A stretch of DNA of 64,000 nucleotides from positions 3,757,001-3,821,000 of the forward strand of contig NZ_CP099966.1 in the NCBI RefSeq assembly GCF_025403485.1, read 5' to 3'. Of the stretch, positions 35,734 through 43,653 are shown one piece after another. Within the stretch, counting starts at the first letter, position 1. Each line of letters begins with the position of its first letter. The notes beneath the pieces are model-generated. The model saw only the letters and a list, made by a program, of their open reading frames with translations, made no database searches and was not told the origin of the DNA. Source of the stretch: Chryseobacterium paludis (GTDB lineage Bacteria; Bacteroidota; Bacteroidia; Flavobacteriales; Weeksellaceae). Position numbers and translations under genes: made by a program.

Positions 35734-36549
35734 ATGAAAAATATATTATCAATCCTATTTTTATCAATAGGGCTATCTCTTTCTGCGCAGATAGGAATAA
35801 AAACAGTAACACCTAAAGCGAAATTAGATGTAAATGGAGATGTTAATCTTCGTAAAAAACTGGTTGTTTTAAATACAACAGACAATAGTCTCGTTCAGGG
35901 AACTAATGGGCAAATATTAGTTTCACAAGGAGAAAATTATCCTCCAATATGGAAAACCCTTAGAATCCCTGAATATGAACCTAATCAATTTTATCTAATA
36001 TTTAATAACTCCTTCTCAGATCGAACTGGAGTTACTTTCACTGGATCTGAAGAGTCTACTACTGGTAGTACCAGATCCACAAGCTTTACAAAAGGAGGTG
36101 ATTTTAGTACTTTTACGAATTTTAAAAAAATCACTTCTCTATCACAACCTTTTCAGGTAAATAGTACAGATAGTAAAACTTATTTTCAGTTTGAAACAGT
36201 AGTTCATACGAATTTTCCAGCAGGTGGTACAACAGATACTTCAATTGACTATGCCTGTGGGATTTTTGTCGATAACAAATTGGTAAATCTTAGACAAGGA
36301 AATATTAAGGCAAGTAGTGCAAGTAATACTTTCTTAACTCATAACCAAATTGGAATTGCTCAAAATCTTACGAAAGGTACACACACTGTTAGTGTCGCTT
36401 GTTCAAGATTACAATCTTATAATACAAGTAATATAACTTTAGGAATAGGAATTAACGTAGCAACTAACATTGATAGCTTTATTGCTCAATCTTCTTTGAA
36501 GGTTGATGTATATGAGATTCCTCAGGTATTTAACACAATTTTAAACTAG
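35734..36549 (+). CDS. Secreted protein, second of three tandem paralogues
   Basis: A 271-residue paralogue of its two neighbours. The signal peptide (1-19, ending SLSAQ) is followed by IGIKTVTPKAKLDVNGDVNL, a linker with QGENYPPIWKTL, and a beta-rich domain. The two conserved Cys lie in DYACGIFVDNKLVNL and VSVACSRL. The middle is rich in Ser and Thr. It lies between its neighbours with three-base gaps, so the three are one operon. The function is unknown; a homotrimer or mixed trimer is possible given the fibre-like N-terminus and equal plan, but this is inference. Confidence 0.75.
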   Translation: MKNILSILFLSIGLSLSAQIGIKTVTPKAKLDVNGDVNLRKKLVVLNTTDNSLVQGTNGQILVSQGENYPPIWKTLRIPEYEPNQFYLIFNNSFSDRTGVTFTGSEESTTGSTRSTSFTKGGDFSTFTNFKKITSLSQPFQVNSTDSKTYFQFETVVHTNFPAGGTTDTSIDYACGIFVDNKLVNLRQGNIKASSASNTFLTHNQIGIAQNLTKGTHTVSVACSRLQSYNTSNITLGIGINVATNIDSFIAQSSLKVDVYEIPQVFNTILN

Positions 36550-36552
36550 ATC

Positions 36553-37296
36553 ATGAAAAAAATATTTTTAGTAACACTACTATTGGCTATTGGTTTATCT
36601 AATGCTCAGGTGGGTATAAATACAACGACCCCTGTAAATACACTTGATATTAATGGAGATTTAAATGTAAATAAGGAACTAAGAACAGGCGGAACCGATG
36701 CTGTAAAAGGTAGTGCAGGGAATGCCGGAGAGATTTTTCACAATAATTCCGATTTATTAAGTAATGACTGGAAAAGTATAAAAATTGCCGACGGGCAAGG
36801 AAGTATGGCCCTGTTTTCTATAAATACTGTTTCTGATAAGGTTGGTGCAACTTTTTCAGGGGCTAATGGATCAACAGCACCCTATACTGAAAATGTTGCT
36901 TTAGATGCGACATGGACTGTTTTAGCAGGAGCAGTTGATACCTTTTCTATAACTAATGCAACGAATAAGGTGGTATTTACTTTTCAGACCACTACTCAAA
37001 AAACAACTAATGCAAATGCATCAATAAGTTATGCATGTGGTATCTTTGTTGATAATGCTCTTAAGGCTGTAAGAACGGATGTTTTAGTAGGTGGTGACGG
37101 GACAAATAAGATTTTTAATCTTAATGCAACCCTCACAAATCTTACTCCTAAAAATAATTACAGTGTAAAAGCTGCCTGTACAAAGAGAAACCTTAATGCA
37201 GGAACTTTAGGAACAGGAAAAGCTGTAAATACTGCTTTCTTAAATGATGATATGGCTCAGTCAGTATTGACGACTCAAGTATTACAACCGTATTAA
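36553..37296 (+). CDS. Secreted protein, third of three tandem paralogues
   Basis: A 247-residue paralogue, the shortest of the three. The signal peptide (1-19, ending GLSNAQ) is followed by VGINTTTPVNTLDINGDLNV and a linker with NDWKSIKI. The beta-rich domain has the conserved Cys pair in SYACGIFVDNALKAV and VKAACTKRN. The YACGIFVDN segment is identical or nearly so in this and the second protein, which points to a recent duplication. A strong terminator follows 22 bases after the stop and closes the operon. Confidence 0.75.
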   Translation: MKKIFLVTLLLAIGLSNAQVGINTTTPVNTLDINGDLNVNKELRTGGTDAVKGSAGNAGEIFHNNSDLLSNDWKSIKIADGQGSMALFSINTVSDKVGATFSGANGSTAPYTENVALDATWTVLAGAVDTFSITNATNKVVFTFQTTTQKTTNANASISYACGIFVDNALKAVRTDVLVGGDGTNKIFNLNATLTNLTPKNNYSVKAACTKRNLNAGTLGTGKAVNTAFLNDDMAQSVLTTQVLQPY

Positions 37297-37317
37297 TTTT
37301 GATAATATTAAATAAAA

Positions 37318-37343
37318 AATCTAAAAGATATTTCTTTTAGATT
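37318..37343 (+). terminator. Terminator of the secreted triplet operon
   Basis: Perfect ten-base arms (37318-37327 and 37334-37343) with a six-base loop, then a T run on the plus strand, 22 bases after the last stop. Confidence 0.85.
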
Positions 37344-37548
37344 TTTTTATGTTTTAATGAGGGTAGATTTTATTAAATTCCTAAATTACAGTTACCGGCA
37401 TCAAAAGATTGATTCGTGGATTTATTATGGGTGTTTATAACTAAACTTATTCTTTATCAATATATTTATAATGCAGTATAGTGCCTTTATTTAATTGCTA
37501 GTTTTATTATAATATGAATAAATATATACTTTTTATTTAAAAAAAAAT

Positions 37549-37556
37549 TATATTTG
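37549..37556 (+). promoter_or_regulatory. Putative -7 box of the lipoprotein gene
   Basis: TATATTTG matches TAnnTTTG, 27 bases before the ATG at 37584. The 286-base gap upstream otherwise holds only the terminator of the previous operon. Confidence 0.45.
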
Positions 37557-37583
37557 TGGAAAAATAAATAATCCCCCTTGGAA

Positions 37584-38510
37584 ATGAAACAACTTTTCTA
37601 TTTTATTTTACTGTTTGCTGGTTTTTCTTCCATTCATTCTTGTAAAGATCTGACTGATGAAGATGGTAACCCACTTATCGATATGCATAACAATCCTGGA
37701 TTAACAGGACCAAGAGCACTATATAGAGAGATTACAGATGCTGATACTATTGCAGAATATCATTATAACGGATTGCTTTTATCCAGAGTTCTTACAAAAG
37801 GAGCTTCTGTTACTGATGTACAGTTTAGTGGAAACAATTTAAGTAACGTTAATTTCAATGGATTTGTTGATTCTGATAATGACGGGACTTTAGATGTGGA
37901 TAGTACATCATATACACAAATGTTTACTTATGGTAATAACGGAAGATTGACAACTATTTCTGAGAAACGAACTGTATATGACAGAACTCCGGGCGTACCG
38001 CCAGGAACTCCTCCGGGACCCTGGACCGTTTTAAGAAAGACAAAAACTATTTATGATCTTGTCTATAGCCCAACAACAAGTAAATTGGCGAAGATTACGA
38101 TGAGAACAGGTGAGGATGCAAATCCTTTTGATTATACGAACTATTCTGAAACAACTTATGAATATTTAGGAGATAACGTATCTAAAGTTGTAAGACAATA
38201 TGGGCCTATGGCTGGTGGTGTATTTGGTGCGCCTACTGCTAAGCTTGGCTATGACTATTCCAATTTTGATAATCAGATTAGTGGATATACACTTCTTCCG
38301 TTTGCGTATAAAATATCAGTTATTTTATCTACTGAGATCAATGATAGAAGAAGTTTGATACTTTCGCCGAACAGTCCTAAAAGAATGGCAATTACGGATC
38401 TTACAACTCCTATTCCAGTGCCGGCTATTTTTAGTACAGATTATCATTATGATCCTCAAACTTACGTAACAAAAGGATTTGGAATAAACTATGTTTATAA
38501 ACCTTTATAA
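37584..38510 (+). CDS. Lipoprotein with YD-repeat-like and calcium-loop-like segments
   Basis: A 308-residue protein. Its signal sequence ends in SIHSC with Cys18 (from the chosen start) as the lipid site, followed by an acidic stretch (KDLTDEDG) that suits surface export. The body has repeated EYHYNGLLLSRV, QMFTYGNNGRLTTISEKR and TTYEYLGDNVSKVVRQYG units, like the YD-type strands of wall-associated or RHS-like proteins. One Asp-rich loop (DSDNDGTLDVDS) resembles a calcium-binding thrombospondin type 3 motif. I place the start at the ATG; a TTG two codons earlier (37578) is the only alternative nearby. The function is unknown. Confidence 0.7.
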   Translation: MKQLFYFILLFAGFSSIHSCKDLTDEDGNPLIDMHNNPGLTGPRALYREITDADTIAEYHYNGLLLSRVLTKGASVTDVQFSGNNLSNVNFNGFVDSDNDGTLDVDSTSYTQMFTYGNNGRLTTISEKRTVYDRTPGVPPGTPPGPWTVLRKTKTIYDLVYSPTTSKLAKITMRTGEDANPFDYTNYSETTYEYLGDNVSKVVRQYGPMAGGVFGAPTAKLGYDYSNFDNQISGYTLLPFAYKISVILSTEINDRRSLILSPNSPKRMAITDLTTPIPVPAIFSTDYHYDPQTYVTKGFGINYVYKPL

Positions 38511-38530
38511 TAATTCTATAAACAATATAT

Positions 38531-38562
38531 AAACTCAATTCTTTATCGGATTGGGTTTTTTT
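38531..38562 (+). terminator. Terminator of the lipoprotein gene
   Basis: Nine-base arms with one wobble pair around a ten-base loop, followed by seven Ts, 21 bases after the stop at 38510. Confidence 0.7.
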
Positions 38563-38575
38563 ATTTTTTATCTCT

Positions 38576-38583
38576 TAATTTTG
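38576..38583 (+). promoter_or_regulatory. Putative -7 box of pth
   Basis: TAATTTTG matches TAnnTTTG, 13 bases before the pth ATG and right after the upstream terminator. Confidence 0.45.
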
Positions 38584-38596
38584 CAAAAAATTTCAA

Positions 38597-39160
38597 ATGA
38601 AATATTTAATAGTAGGTCTGGGAAATAAAGGCCCTGAATATGAAAATACACGTCATAATATAGGTTTTAAAGTTGCGGAAAAGATAGCTGAAACTCTTGA
38701 TGCTTCTTTTAATACTACGAATTTTGGATGGATGGCAGAAGGAAAATATAAAGGAAGAAAAGTACTGGTGTTAAAGCCGGATACCTACATGAATCTTTCC
38801 GGGAATGCCGTTAAATACTGGATGCAGAAAGAAAATATTCCTCTTGAAAATGTATTGATAGTGACCGATGATTTGGTGCTGCCTTTTGGAACACTGAGGA
38901 TGAAAATGAAGGGTTCTGATGCAGGGCATAATGGGCTTAAAAATATTAATGAAGTGTTACAGACTCAAAATTATGCCAGACTTCGTTTTGGGATCTCTGC
39001 AGATTTTTCAGAAGGCAGGCAGGTTGATTATGTACTGGGTACCTGGAATGAAGAGGAGAGAGAGAAGCTTCCGGAGAGAATTGATAAATTTTCTAAAGCA
39101 TGTCTGTCATTTGTATTTGCCGGAATTAATAATACAATGTCAGCTTTCAACGCAAAATAA
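38597..39160 (+). CDS. pth: Peptidyl-tRNA hydrolase
   Basis: A 187-residue cytoplasmic enzyme that frees tRNA from peptidyl-tRNA dropped by ribosomes. The catalytic His20 lies in NTRHNIGF, and the substrate-positioning Asn and Asp residues are in [13 protein letters not shown] and [27 protein letters not shown] carries the second conserved Asp/His pair. The family-typical end LGTWNEEE...[14 protein letters not shown] is present. Length is normal. It is a single gene bounded by terminators on both sides. Confidence 0.97.
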   Translation: MKYLIVGLGNKGPEYENTRHNIGFKVAEKIAETLDASFNTTNFGWMAEGKYKGRKVLVLKPDTYMNLSGNAVKYWMQKENIPLENVLIVTDDLVLPFGTLRMKMKGSDAGHNGLKNINEVLQTQNYARLRFGISADFSEGRQVDYVLGTWNEEEREKLPERIDKFSKACLSFVFAGINNTMSAFNAK

Positions 39161-39191
39161 TTATCGTTTAAGATATAGAAAGAATTAATAA

Positions 39192-39219
39192 AAAAGACCA
39201 TCGTTTACGATGGTCTTTT
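39192..39219 (+). terminator. Terminator of pth, possibly bidirectional
   Basis: Perfect twelve-base arms with a four-base loop and a T tail. An A run before the stem means it could also stop minus-strand transcripts of the carbonic anhydrase gene that ends at 39312. Confidence 0.85.
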
Positions 39220-39311
39220 GTTATGCATTTAAAATTAATTCCCAATCAATTTATCTAAACATATTTTATAGACCTGATTTTTTGGGTGGCTGAAATATGA
39301 ATTTTCATATC

Positions 39312-39947
39312 TTATAACCAGCTAACAACACCTGTTTCAACATCATAGTTAGCTCCAATGATTTTGATCTTACCTTGGTCTTCAAGATTTTTAAGTGTTG
39401 AACTCTGTTTGCGGATATCCTCGATCGCATTTTTTACGTTCTGCTGATTTAATCTTTCCAAAAGCGAACTGTTCTTTGAAGAACGTTCCTCATTTTCTTC
39501 TATCACTTCATTAATGATCGGGTCAAAATGATTGATCAGATAGTTTAAGTTATCCATTCCCATTCCTTCTATTTGTGCAGCATCCAGTCCACCTTTTAAA
39601 GCGCCACATTTAGTGTGGCCTAAAACTACAATGAGCTTAGAGCCTGCAACATTGCAGCCAAATTCCATTGAGCCAAGAATGTCCTGATTGATAAAATTAC
39701 CGGCAATTCTGATGCTGAAAACATCTCCCAGTCCCTGATCGAAGATAAGCTCTGCAGATGTACGGCTGTCTATACAGCTTAAAACCACTGCAAAAGGCCA
39801 TTGTCCTTCACGCGTGGCATTTACCTGTTCCAGAAGATCCCTGTTTGCTTTGAGATTGTTTACAAATCTTTGGTTTCCTTCTTTTAAAAAGTCTAATGCT
39901 TTTTCAGGAGTAATCGTCGACTGAGTTTCGTATGTATGTGCTTTCAT
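39312..39947 (-). CDS. Beta-carbonic anhydrase (first of two)
   Basis: A 211-residue zinc enzyme that interconverts carbon dioxide and bicarbonate. The zinc ligands and active-site pair are clear: Cys58, Asp60 and Arg62 in CIDSRTSAE, then His111 and Cys114 in GHTKCGALKGG. It has no signal peptide and should be cytoplasmic. It lies 54 bases downstream of the SulP transporter on the same strand. A second, different beta-carbonic anhydrase opens the group, so the transporter is flanked by two enzymes. The pair shares little outside the motifs, so this is not a recent duplication. Confidence 0.95.
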   Translation of the reverse strand: MKAHTYETQSTITPEKALDFLKEGNQRFVNNLKANRDLLEQVNATREGQWPFAVVLSCIDSRTSAELIFDQGLGDVFSIRIAGNFINQDILGSMEFGCNVAGSKLIVVLGHTKCGALKGGLDAAQIEGMGMDNLNYLINHFDPIINEVIEENEERSSKNSSLLERLNQQNVKNAIEDIRKQSSTLKNLEDQGKIKIIGANYDVETGVVSWL

Positions 39948-40001
39948 TTAATTTCGTTGTTTTTTGAATTTTTAGTTAAAAAATAATTGATGTTAAAGAG
40001 T

Positions 40002-41594
40002 TTACATGGCTCTTTTATGAGTAATTACGATATGAGAATCTTCATCTTTTTCGTAATCTCGATATGATGTTTTGAAACCTAAAAGTTCCACAGTGATATC
40101 TTCTTCTTTCGCCCGGATATTAGCGAAATCCTGAATCATTTCCAAAACATCTGTTGCTATATAAGAAGTTCCTCTTGCATCAATAATTACTGATGAATTT
40201 GGCTTTATGTTTTTTAGTGTTTTTTTGATAGCCGCCTTGTTCAAAAAGGATACTTCTTCAGCAAGCTTTATTGTAATTTCGTCTGCATCATCCAGCTTTT
40301 CTCTACTTAGATAATAAGCACGTTTCATATTTCCCTGCAGGATATAGAAAACAGAGATAGCTAAACCAATTCCTACACCTTTAAGTAAATCCGTTGCAAC
40401 CACTGCTGCCACTGTTGCTACAAATGGAATAAATTGAAATTTTCCTAAATGCCAGAAATGTTTAAAAGTAGCAGGTTTCGCTAATTTATATCCTACCAAA
40501 ATTAATACAGCAGCTAAAGTAGCTAAAGGTATTAAATTTAATAGAAATGGTATAGAAAGCACACAAACCAAAAGTAGTACACCATGAATCATTGCTGAAA
40601 CTTTAGATGTTGCTCCTGCATTTGCGTTTGCAGAACTTCTTACAACAACAGAAGTCATCGGAAGTCCACCAATGAATGAACTGATAAGGTTTCCGATTCC
40701 CTGTGCTTTTAGCTCTAAATTAGTGTCAGTAATCCTTCTTTGTTTATCTAATCTGTCTGATGCTTCAATACATAGCAATGTTTCAATGGAGGCTACAATA
40801 GCAATGGTTGCTCCAACAATCCAAACTTTAGGATTTGTGAACCCGGTAAAATCAGGTAATATGATAAGGTTTTTAAAATCATCAATAGTTTTTGGAACAG
40901 GCAGGGAAACTAAATGTTCAGTTTTTATAGCCAATGCGCTTCCAGTCATTTTGAAGACCTCATTCAATAAGATACCTGTTACTACAGCAACCAAAGCTCC
41001 AGGAAGCATTTTCATTCTTTTCAATACAGGAACTTTATCCCAAAGTAAAAGGAGCCCAACAGAAACTAATGTCACAATGATAGCTCCAGGATGAATTGCT
41101 CCAAACAATTCTGTGAAATAATTGAAGTTTAAACCCTTGTCAAAGATTGATTCATGGCCTTCATAATCCTTATCAAATCCAAGTGCATGCGGGATCTGCT
41201 TTAAGATGATGATGATTCCAATTGCAGCTAGCATTCCTTCAATAACATTGTTGGGGAAATAATTCGAGATACTGCCGGCTCTTATGAATCCTAAAACCAA
41301 TTGAATGATACCTGCAATAATGCCTGCACAAAGAAATAGTTCGAATGCACCCAGATCAGTAATAGCAGTTAAAACAATAGCTGTTAAGCCTGCAGCAGGA
41401 CCAGAAACCGAAATATTCGAATTACTCATAGCGCCTACAACTAGACCACCTACAATACCTGATATAATACCAGATAAGGGTGGTGCTCCTGATGCCAAGG
41501 CAATTCCCAGACATAATGGAAGTGCCACTAAAAATACAACGAGTCCTGAAGGGAAATTCTCCTTGATTCCTCCTAATAATGATGTTTTTTTCAT
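40002..41594 (-). CDS. SulP family inorganic anion transporter
   Basis: A 530-residue inner-membrane protein of the SLC26/SulP family, with 12-14 helices and a C-terminal STAS domain (about 420-525, SSVIIDARGTSYIATDVLEMI). The N-terminal start FPSGLVVFLVALPLCLGIALASGAPPLSG is typical. Members carry sulfate, bicarbonate or other anions. Position between two carbonic anhydrase genes argues for bicarbonate or carbon dioxide handling, as in BicA-type transporters; this is inference from context. A 54-base gap leads to the first carbonic anhydrase. Confidence 0.93.
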   Translation of the reverse strand: MKKTSLLGGIKENFPSGLVVFLVALPLCLGIALASGAPPLSGIISGIVGGLVVGAMSNSNISVSGPAAGLTAIVLTAITDLGAFELFLCAGIIAGIIQLVLGFIRAGSISNYFPNNVIEGMLAAIGIIIILKQIPHALGFDKDYEGHESIFDKGLNFNYFTELFGAIHPGAIIVTLVSVGLLLLWDKVPVLKRMKMLPGALVAVVTGILLNEVFKMTGSALAIKTEHLVSLPVPKTIDDFKNLIILPDFTGFTNPKVWIVGATIAIVASIETLLCIEASDRLDKQRRITDTNLELKAQGIGNLISSFIGGLPMTSVVVRSSANANAGATSKVSAMIHGVLLLVCVLSIPFLLNLIPLATLAAVLILVGYKLAKPATFKHFWHLGKFQFIPFVATVAAVVATDLLKGVGIGLAISVFYILQGNMKRAYYLSREKLDDADEITIKLAEEVSFLNKAAIKKTLKNIKPNSSVIIDARGTSYIATDVLEMIQDFANIRAKEEDITVELLGFKTSYRDYEKDEDSHIVITHKRAM

Positions 41595-41620
41595 GATTCT
41601 TTTCGAAAAATACTATAATA

Positions 41621-41653
41621 TAACTGACTGAATTATTCTTGAATAATCAGTTA
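41621..41653 (-). terminator. Hairpin between small exported protein and SulP genes
   Basis: Arms 41621-41626 with 41648-41653 and 41632-41638 with 41641-41647 pair around a two-base loop, with a five-base bulge. No strong T run follows on the minus strand, so it may be a partial terminator or processing site within the operon. Confidence 0.35.
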
Positions 41654-41735
41654 TAAAAGATTGGAATTTTAATTTTAAAGCAAGTGTATTCAATATCAAA
41701 TTGATATGAATAATTTATTACGGAGTTATTTAAAA

Positions 41736-42035
41736 TTAGGCTTCCGGAGGCGGAGAAAATATAGTAAGTAGGGGAGATAGGTGAAAGGAATCATCTATCA
41801 GAACAAAAGATCTTTCTTTTGGATCAGATTCAAAAAACTTTAGATAATCAAAAACATCCAAAGTTTTTGGAAGTGTCTTTTCATAAACAGTAAAAGAAGA
41901 AGGATGAGAGTGTGGTTCTTCTTCATTAATTATTATATTGGTTCTCAGTAGATCCCAACCTGCAATTACAGCAATGCTTGGCAACGCTGTAAAGTTTAGG
42001 AAAACCGTTAATACAATAATACTCCAGAATTTCAT
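41736..42035 (-). CDS. Small exported protein between carbonic anhydrase and SulP genes
   Basis: A 99-residue protein with an N-terminal hydrophobic segment (about 4-26) that could be a signal peptide or membrane anchor. It is followed by an acidic and His-bearing part (NEEEPHSHPSS) and a 60-residue domain with LDVFDYLKFFESDPKERSFVLIDDSF. I recognise no family. It starts 23 bases after the second carbonic anhydrase gene, so it is probably translated from the same message. A role in carbonic anhydrase or transporter function is possible but unproven. The reading frame looks intact. Confidence 0.6.
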   Translation of the reverse strand: MKFWSIIVLTVFLNFTALPSIAVIAGWDLLRTNIIINEEEPHSHPSSFTVYEKTLPKTLDVFDYLKFFESDPKERSFVLIDDSFHLSPLLTIFSPPPEA

Positions 42036-42058
42036 TTCACACTCTTTTTTTTGAAAAA

Positions 42059-42727
42059 CTAAGTTGTTTTTCTATTCATAACCCAATCCGATTCCGTAAG
42101 ATTATAGATTTTCTGAATGTCTTTCAAAACTTTTTCGAAATCAATATCTAAATCAATAATTTTACCGGTTCTAAGGTCGAAAACCCAGCCATGCACGACA
42201 GGATACTCTTCTAAGATGTATCTTTCCTGTACACATGCCATTTTAATTACGTTGATACACTGCTCGAGAACATTAAGTTCCACTAACCTGTCATAACGTT
42301 TACCTTCATCTTGAATAGAATCCAGTTCAGCTTGATGCAATCTGTAAACATCACGAATATTTCTCAACCATGGATTTAGCAATCCTAAGTCTTGAGGGGT
42401 CATCGCTGCTTTTACACCACCGCAATTGTAATGTCCACAAACAATAATGTGTTTTACTTTCAAATGTTCCACAGCATATTGAATAACTGCTGTTGAACTC
42501 ATATCTAAAGTATTAACTACATTGGCAATGTTTCTGTGAACAAAAACTTCTCCCGGTTTAGCACCCATTAATTCTTCAGCTGTAGCTCTACTATCTGAAC
42601 ATCCGATATATAGATAGTCAGGATGCTGAGTTTTAGCTAATTCTTCAAAATAATGTGGGTCTTCTGAAATTTTTGATTCTACCCATTTTTTGTTGTTCTC
42701 GAAAATAACTTCGTACGATTGGGACAT
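42059..42727 (-). CDS. Beta-carbonic anhydrase (second of two)
   Basis: A 222-residue zinc enzyme interconverting carbon dioxide and bicarbonate. Zinc and active-site residues are Cys43, Asp45 and Arg47 in CSDSRATAEE, then His99 and Cys102 in CGHYNCGGVKAAM. The HRNIANVV segment is the usual mid-domain strand. It has the length and order of E. coli Can-type enzymes. There is no signal peptide. It heads the group enzyme, small exported protein, SulP transporter, enzyme, all on the minus strand. Confidence 0.95.
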   Translation of the reverse strand: MSQSYEVIFENNKKWVESKISEDPHYFEELAKTQHPDYLYIGCSDSRATAEELMGAKPGEVFVHRNIANVVNTLDMSSTAVIQYAVEHLKVKHIIVCGHYNCGGVKAAMTPQDLGLLNPWLRNIRDVYRLHQAELDSIQDEGKRYDRLVELNVLEQCINVIKMACVQERYILEEYPVVHGWVFDLRTGKIIDLDIDFEKVLKDIQKIYNLTESDWVMNRKTT

Positions 42728-43058
42728 AAAATAAATTTTTTAAAGTTTATAATTATTTATTTCGTTTAAATTATTTTCAAATCCAATAGACTAAATCAAT
42801 AATCATGCAAAAATATAATTTTTGACGAAAAGTAAATCTCTTTTAACAAAGTTTAATATTAAAATATGTTTAAAATCATACATTAATACCCAAAATTAGT
42901 CAAATACTGCCATAAATTATATTGAATCCTTTTCATGTCAATAATTTAAACGTTCTTAAATTAAGATAAAAGTACAAACAATTAGGTACAATGAAATAGT
43001 TAGGAAATTAAAATATTCTTAAAAGCGAAAAAATAAGGATCGGATAGGGGCTTCTTTT
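42728..43058. other. Intergenic region before the carbonic anhydrase operon
   Basis: A 331-base AT-rich gap with no open frame worth calling. It contains one -7 box match for the minus-strand carbonic anhydrase operon (42808-42815), a long stretch of A and T, and no strong hairpin. It separates the housekeeping part from the polysaccharide locus. Confidence 0.6.
42808..42815 (-). promoter_or_regulatory. Putative -7 box of the carbonic anhydrase/SulP operon
   Basis: Minus-strand TATTTTTG matches TAnnTTTG, 80 bases before the ATG at 42727. The surrounding sequence is very A/T-rich, so a chance match cannot be excluded. Confidence 0.35.
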
Positions 43059-43616
43059 TTAGACTTTATTATTGATATAGCCCTCAGTAGCATCTTCCCT
43101 TGGATAAATTTTCCCCGGATTGCCTACTACCACAGAATTAGAAGGGACATCGAAATTTACATATGAGTTGGGAGCAATTAAAACGTTGTTTCCAATAGTT
43201 ATACCTCCGACAATTACAGCGTTGGCGCCAATCCATACCTCATTTCCAATGACAGGAATTCCTGTGTTCTTTCCCCGGTTTTGCTGCCCGATAGTAACAC
43301 CTTGGGCAATATTACAATTGTTGCCGATTTTTGTATTTGGATTGATGACCAGACTTCCCCAATGCCCAAGATAAAAGCCTTCTCCAATCTGAGTTTCAGG
43401 GTAGATCTGAAAGCCATATTTAATCTGATGATGTCTTAATACAAATCTCCAGAATAATCCAGGAACAGACTTCTTCTGATGTTGCTGAGATTTTCTTAGA
43501 ATATAAATAAAATGAAGGTTGGGGTTTACACATTTTGCCCAGATTTCAAATTTTGAAAGCCATTTTCCATTTTCTCTATAAAAATCTTTTTGAATAGTGG
43601 TGTGTTTTTCTGGCAT
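43059..43616 (-). CDS. Serine acetyltransferase-like acyltransferase of the polysaccharide locus
   Basis: A 185-residue left-handed beta-helix acyltransferase. A helical N-terminal part (1-75) with WRFVLRHHQIKYGFQI is followed by hexapeptide repeats (about 78-165), including GEGFYLGHWGSLVINPNTKIGN and IAQGVTIG. The end VVVGNPGKIYPRE is typical. It looks like the serine O-acetyltransferase/WcaB-type group, but the location at the end of a glycan gene cluster argues for acetylation of a sugar in the polysaccharide rather than cysteine synthesis. It is the last minus-strand gene of the locus. Acetyl-CoA as donor is inferred from the family. Confidence 0.85.
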   Translation of the reverse strand: MPEKHTTIQKDFYRENGKWLSKFEIWAKCVNPNLHFIYILRKSQQHQKKSVPGLFWRFVLRHHQIKYGFQIYPETQIGEGFYLGHWGSLVINPNTKIGNNCNIAQGVTIGQQNRGKNTGIPVIGNEVWIGANAVIVGGITIGNNVLIAPNSYVNFDVPSNSVVVGNPGKIYPREDATEGYINNKV

Positions 43617-43653
43617 AATAGCAGTCTGTGTAAGTTGTAAATGATAAAGTTAA

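Noticed and set aside
34909-37296. Phage tail-fibre genes
   Set aside because: The N-terminal repeats resemble those of fibre proteins, but each has a signal peptide and no phage genes lie nearby.
43059-43616. Serine acetyltransferase for cysteine synthesis (cysE)
   Set aside because: The protein resembles that group, but its place at the end of a glycan cluster and among other hexapeptide acyltransferases makes a polysaccharide role more likely.
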